DNA of 64,000 bases from Quillaja saponaria. Its lineage: Eukaryota > Streptophyta > Magnoliopsida > Fabales > Quillajaceae. The notes below the pieces were generated by a model that saw only the letters and a list, made by a program, of their open reading frames with translations, was not told the origin of the DNA and did not search any database. Below are positions 59,050 to 64,000 of this stretch, one piece after another. Where the stretch lies: the NCBI GenBank assembly GCA_029379385.1, contig CM055614.1, positions 19,697,994 through 19,761,993 on the forward strand, written 5' to 3'. Numbering within the stretch: the first letter of the stretch is position 1; each line of letters opens with the position of its first letter. A program made the position numbers and the translations under genes.

Positions 59050-60720
59050 TACATTTTCAAAATGCTTGAAAGTATTATAAAATTTCCTCCTTATATTGTT
59101 AATGAATTCACTAATTTACATAGATTAACTATAGAGTACTAATCATAATAAATGATTCAAATTATAATACCCAAATTACTAATTAATTCAAATTAAAACT
59201 ATCCAAATTACTAATTAATTCAAACAACACAAATTTATTAATTATAATGTATATTTTAAATTAATTATATTAAAATATTATGGTTTCATCTTTAAGTTAA
59301 TTATAAATATTAATTTTGCCTATTATGAATTAATTAAATAATAAAAAATATCATTACATATTAAAACATACAAATACAAAAAAATCTATTTATCATAAAT
59401 ATATTACTATAAATTTCCCAATAAAATTACTATTTCTTATAAAATAATAAAATCACTATTTATCATAGGTATATTACTTACCATAATTATTATGAATTAA
59501 GTAAATTTTAATTTCCTAATAAATATATTAATTAATTTAAAACTATCCAAATTACTAATTAATTTAAACATAAAAATTTTATTAATTATAATATATATTT
59601 TTAATAAATTATATTAAAATACTATGATTTCATCTTTAAGTTAGTTGTAAATATTAAATTTACCAATTACTCTACTTTAAATAATAATAAATATCATTAC
59701 ACATTAAAACATAAAAATACTATTTATAAATTAATTACATTAAAACATACAAATACTAAAAAATCTATTTATAATATTAAATATTAATTAATTATATTCA
59801 AATAAAAAAATCACTATTTATCATAGGTATATTACTTACCATAATTATATCATAAATATATTACTTAACATAATTATTATAAAATAATTATATTTATTTT
59901 TTTAATAAATACATTAATTAATTAATGATCATAAATATATTATCATAAATATTATAAATTTACTAAAAATTACTAATTAATTTAAAAACCATCCAAATTA
60001 CTAGTTAATTTAAACGTCATAAAATTATTAATTATTTCAAAACTCATTAAATTACTATTTTAAGCCAAACAAAATTACTAACTAATTTAAACGTCACAAA
60101 ATTACTAATTAATTTAAATGTCACATAATTACTATTTTAAACTTATAAATATTATTTATTAATTTAAACCTGAAAAAGTTAATAATTTATCATATCATAA
60201 ATATACTAATTATTGCAATTATCATAAAAATTACAATTCCAACAAATTTTTAGTTATAACATATAATAAAAATTAATATTTCAATAATTATAATATAAAA
60301 CTACTGCAAATATAGGTACATGCATACAACAATGATAAATACAACTTTCTACAAAATTATTTCTTCTTTATGACTTACCAGGTAAGAAACAAATGAGCAA
60401 AAAGTATCAACACCGGCAACGTGATTTCAACAATAATCTTAAAAATAATATAAATAAACTTAGAATAATAAAATATATATATCGATTTTAACAGTTTATA
60501 TAATTTCTATTTTATATTTTATTTTAAAAAAATTAAATGGTATACGTAATTTAAATATTTATTGATTAAATATTACTAATTATAATACATAATATAAATT
60601 AATTGTAATATATATAATAATATATATGATTAAAATTTGTAAAAATAATAGATTGTAAATAAAATTTTCAATAAGGAAATAATTTAATTTAACTAATAAT
60701 AATAATAATTTTTTTTTAAA
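59050..60720. repeat. AT-rich spacer of the Mutator element
   Basis: About 1.7 kb of ttaattaX/ccaaattactaatt-type sequence with no open frames of note. It lies between the transposase start and the terminal region of the minus-strand unit and is absent from the plus-strand copy. Confidence 0.6.
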
Positions 60721-60739
60721 CTAAAATTTTTATAACTTA

Positions 60740-61765
60740 CTAAGATTTTGCTGCGAACAAATATGAATATTGTGAAGAATAATGAAATAAGAGATTATGG
60801 AAATGAAAGATGAAGGAATGAGAGATAGAATAAAGAATATGAAGAAATTGAGGGAGATCAAAGAAGGAAGAGCATGAAGATATTGAAAGAGGAAAGGGAT
60901 GAAGGTGATTACGGATGAGGAAATGAGGGATTAAAGTGAGTTTGTTGGAGGAGAGTGTGTGTATTATAAAGGGGGGAGGGAATTCCATTATTGGAGAATT
61001 TTGTTTACTACGCAGGGATAGAGGGTAGGCTGGCACGCGTGTTGTAGGCTGCAACACTGCAGCGTAGGGTTGCAGCGTCACAGGGTCTGAAACCGGCTTT
61101 TGTAAAGTTAGTTTCAGGAGCCTATGCTGAAACGCTACATCGCTAGGCTGCAACACTGCAGTCTACCCTAAATGAGGTCTGAAACCGTCTTTACAAAAGC
61201 CGGTCTCATTCAAATTTTGTCCTCCCGCAAGCCCTGCCAGACGGGCCCGCGGGGGACAAAAAACTCATAATACTGGCTTTTGTAAAGCTGGTATCAAACC
61301 TGTAGCGTTGCAGGCTAGGGTAGACAGTAGCACTGCATCGCTAGGCTGCAGCATTACAGCCTAGCAATGTAGCGTTGCAGGGTAGGCTTCTGAAACTGGG
61401 TTTACAAAAGCCAGTTTTAGACCTTGTGACGCTGCAACCCTATGTTACAGCGTTGCAGCCTACAGCACGCGTGCCAGCCTACCCTTTACCCCTCTGCAGT
61501 AAACAGAATTCTCCAATAATGGAATTCCCTCCCCCCCTCTATAATACACACACTCTCCTCCAACAAACTCACATTCATCCCTCATTTTCTCATCCGTAAT
61601 CACCTTCATCCCTTTCCTCCTTCAATATCTTCATGCTCTTCCTTCTTTGATCTCCCTCAATTTCTTCATATTCTTCATTCTATCTCTCATTCCTTCATCT
61701 TTCATTTCCATAATCTCTTATTTCATTATTCTTCACAATATTCATATCCGTAATCACCTTCATCC
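60740..61765. repeat. Inverted repeat at the centre of the two Mutator/PMD units
   Basis: 60740-61160 and about 61370-61765 are inverted copies. Examples are ggaattccattattggagaa (60978) against ttctccaataatggaattcc (61510), and gggatgaaggtgattacgga against tccgtaatcaccttcatccc. The arms run outward into the minus-strand and plus-strand elements. The plus arm carries ccgtaatcaccttcatccc twice (about 61599 and 61751). Confidence 0.88.
61020..61480. repeat. Cluster of palindromic and gttgcag-type short repeats
   Basis: Variants of a palindromic motif, aaaccggcttttgtaaagXXggtttc, occur at about 61085, 61179, 61265 and 61390. Between them a decamer like ctaggctgca or gcgttgcagc recurs about ten times. 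Related motifs lie at 51855 and 51958. Confidence 0.75.
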
Positions 61766-61770
61766 CTTAC

Positions 61771-63379
61771 GAGGACATTTTAGTAAAATATTTGAAAAGT
61801 TTCAGAATACGAAGTTGGATGTCGCTCACAGCTGTGTTTATAGCGGAATGACTCAAGATCATTATAATCTGGACAAGGGGATCATTGCTGAATATATCAA
61901 AAATACTATCAATGAAGACCCTACTACACCAGGAGCGGTGTTGCTTACTATGATAAAAGATCACTTCCATTATAGTCCAAGTTTGAGCAAAATATTCAAA
62001 GCGAAGAAGAAAGCAATAAATCTTGTGTTTGGTAATTGGGAGGATTCCTACAATGAGCTTCCTAGATATTTAAATGCACTTCGTGTCACCAATCCCAGCA
62101 CACGCTTCGAATGGAAAGTGAACCCAACTAATAATCCTGGATAGGTTATATTCCAACGAATATTTTGGGCTTTCGGGCCATCTATCGATGCCTTCCATCA
62201 TTGCAGACCAGTTCTTCAGATTGACGGCACATTCCTAAATGGAAAGCACACGGGAAAATTGTTGGTTGCAACAGCTATTGATAGTAACAATAGTTTAGTT
62301 CCAGTTGCATTTGCAGTTGTTGAGGAGGAGAACACAAATAGTTGGGGATGGTTTTTAAGTTTGCTTCGCATGCATGTAACGCAACGGATGGGTATTTGCT
62401 TAATATCTGATCGTCATACCGGGATAATTGCTGCTGCTTCAGATCCTCGGAATGGCTAGACTGAGCCTTATAGGTATCACTGTTTTTGTGTTAGGCATAT
62501 TGCAAGCAATTTTCATAAGACCCACAAGAATATGAAAGCAAAAGAATCTCCTCATCCACACTGCTAGTCAAACTCAAAAACACAAATTCGATAAATATTT
62601 CAAAAAGTTTGTCTGCCTAGACCTATGAGTATACTGCATGGATTGGTAGAATTCCGTTGGAGCAGTGGGCATTGGCATATGATGGAGGTCAATGCTTTGA
62701 CTTCATGACCACGAACTTGGGGGTGTGCATGAACAATGTTTTGAAGGGAGTGCGACAAGTCTCAATCACTACACTGGTGCGGTTGACATTTTACCGTTGT
62801 GTTAAATATTTCGTGGAACATCGGGCATACATTAATGCTCAGCTAAATGCTGGCAATCAATACACAACCGACACTATAAACAAAATCCAAAATTAGACAG
62901 AGAGAGCCGGTGGACACAAGTTGAGACAGTTTCATACCGGTTTAAGGATAATTAAAATAAAGAATCAATTTTGTAGATGGCAAGCCCAAAAGGGTGGCAA
63001 CCAGTATACTGTGCGTTTAAATGAAAGAACTTGCACATGCAACAAACCCCATCAATACATTCTCTCGTGCTCGCATGTTATAGCAGCTTGTGCAAGCATG
63101 CATCTAAACTATAACGACTTTATTGGTGAGTGGTATAAACTGAGAAATCAGGAGCTTGTATACATTCCACAATTCAGCCCAGTGATGCACGATGACTATT
63201 GGTCAAAATTCCAGTTCCCCACGTGCTTCTCAACATATCCAAATTGCGAAAGAAGGGTATGCCGAAAACACATCGCATTCATAATGAGATGGACATTACA
63301 GAGTCTGTGAGGCAACATAGGTGTGGTTTATGTAGGCAGGAGGGACACAATTGTAAAAATTATCCTAACATTACATAAT
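61771..63379 (+). pseudogene. Mutator-like transposase, decayed and 5'-truncated (plus copy)
   Basis: Starts abruptly within the transposase (RGHFSKIFEKFQNTKLDVAH) because the N-terminal third and AT-rich spacer are missing. It continues with KIFKAKKKAINLVFGNWEDS, IDGTFLNGKHTGKLLVATAI, AVVEEENTNSWGWFL and ISDRHTGII; here the catalytic-site text is closer to the family norm than in the minus copy. KYFVEHRAYINAQLN, the SWIM finger (TCTCNKPHQYILSCSHVIAA) and a decayed knuckle end it. Stops at about 62142 and 62457 and frameshifts near 62545 and 63220 break it. Confidence 0.9.
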
Positions 63380-63681
63380 CTTAAAACACAACTTCCATGA
63401 TTGCATTCCTTACTTTAATGTAAATGTAAGAGTTTTCCTATTTATGTATTTCTTTCTAGTTTTTTATTATGCAGATATTAGGTATTATGTCCCCTACATG
63501 TCATGTAAAATTATTTTGAGAATTAATAAATATTATTGTCGTGTATTATAGTAATATTATTAAGAATTTTTCTAGTATTTGTCATTTTATCTAAGTCTTT
63601 CCCCATTACATTAAATCGTAACATTATTGTCGTGCATGCATATTAACATTGTATTTGATTTGTCTTTTGTTATGCAGATTC

Positions 63682-64000
63682 ATGGATCTCGTAGTCCTAG
63701 TAGATCTTTCAGTCCTTAAACTACATGATAGCCATCGATCCATTAGAGTTTTCACGGATCATGAAGTATGTAAATAAAAAATCGATTTACCTTTAATTTG
63801 TCTATTTTATTTTATTAGCAGAAATTTTCTTATTAATATGTTTTTAAAATTTTAGAGCGAGGCCTATGTTCTGAGATGTCGTCGGAGGGAGGTGGTGTTT
63901 GGCCGAGGGGTTCTTAATAATATTAATAATATTAATCCTCGTGTATATGACTATGACAGGTTTTGGTGGTGTGATCAGGGTAGGGTTTATTTTGCTTGAT
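63682..64000 (+). pseudogene. PMD gene N-terminal exons (plus copy, runs off the window)
   Basis: Exon 1, 63682-63765, encodes MDLVVLVDLSVLKLHDSHRS and IRVFTDHE. A GT/AG intron (63766-63855) follows at phase 0. Exon 2 from 63856 reads SEAYVLRCRRREVVFGRGVL, then NPRV. After that a one-base frameshift near 63945-63955 is needed to reach GFGGVIRVGFILLD, which matches the PMD core start in the minus copy. Whether the gene is otherwise intact lies outside the window. The upstream spacer has the same acceptor as in the minus copy. Confidence 0.75.

Noticed and set aside
1..64000. CRISPR arrays, bacterial operons, ribosomal or transfer RNA genes
   Set aside because: Nothing of the kind was seen. 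The tandem repeats present have transposon context and lack regular spacers; the tRNA-like matches are only retroelement primer-binding sites.

Overview
This is plant nuclear DNA, most likely from a eudicot. It is AT-rich and intron-rich, and it is dominated by plant-type transposons (Ty1/copia, Ty3/gypsy, L1-type LINE with DUF4283, Mutator-like elements, a CACTA-like end). It also holds a fragment of plastid ycf2 and part of a plant cytosolic isoleucyl-tRNA synthetase gene. I cannot name the species. The first six bases are a HindIII site, which would fit a BAC insert end.

Layout. 1-4645: a copia element on the minus strand with one open reading frame of 1,309 codons running off the window, then leader, primer-binding site and a 120-bp LTR. 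4730-10707 (+): the last eleven coding exons of cytosolic isoleucyl-tRNA synthetase; the copia LTR ends 84 bp before the first visible exon. 10.7-17.3 kb: intergenic DNA with gypsy and copia-type relics and several short tandem arrays. 17.3-23.6 kb: a large foldback repeat and a ~3.1-kb tandem segmental duplication carrying fragments of a Mutator transposase N-terminus and a MITE with telomere-like core. 23.65-27.45 kb (+): a decayed MuDR-type transposase gene and its right terminal sequence. 30.4-38.3 kb (+): a decayed L1-type LINE with ORF1, ORF2 and poly-A, interrupted by a solo LTR and by a CACTA-like piece carrying a fragment of a class III peroxidase gene. 41.1-44.3 kb (+): a decayed copia element. 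46.3-47.5 kb (+): a gypsy pol relic. 50.5-51.35 kb (+): a two-exon ankyrin-repeat gene whose reading frame ends inside an inserted ycf2 fragment. 51.85-64.0 kb: two Mutator-like elements head to head around ~61.2 kb, each coupling a transposase to a plant mobile domain (PMD) gene. The minus-strand copy also holds a further unrecognised ORF with its own TATA box.

Only two ordinary host genes are visible. The synthetase part looks intact from its splice sites and phases. The ankyrin gene looks truncated. Almost all other coding sequence is transposon-derived and broken, the copia polyprotein at the left edge being the clear exception. The most informative features are nested or junctional: plastid DNA supplying a stop codon to a host gene, a gene fragment carried by a transposon inside another transposon, and the inverted pair of Mutator/PMD units.
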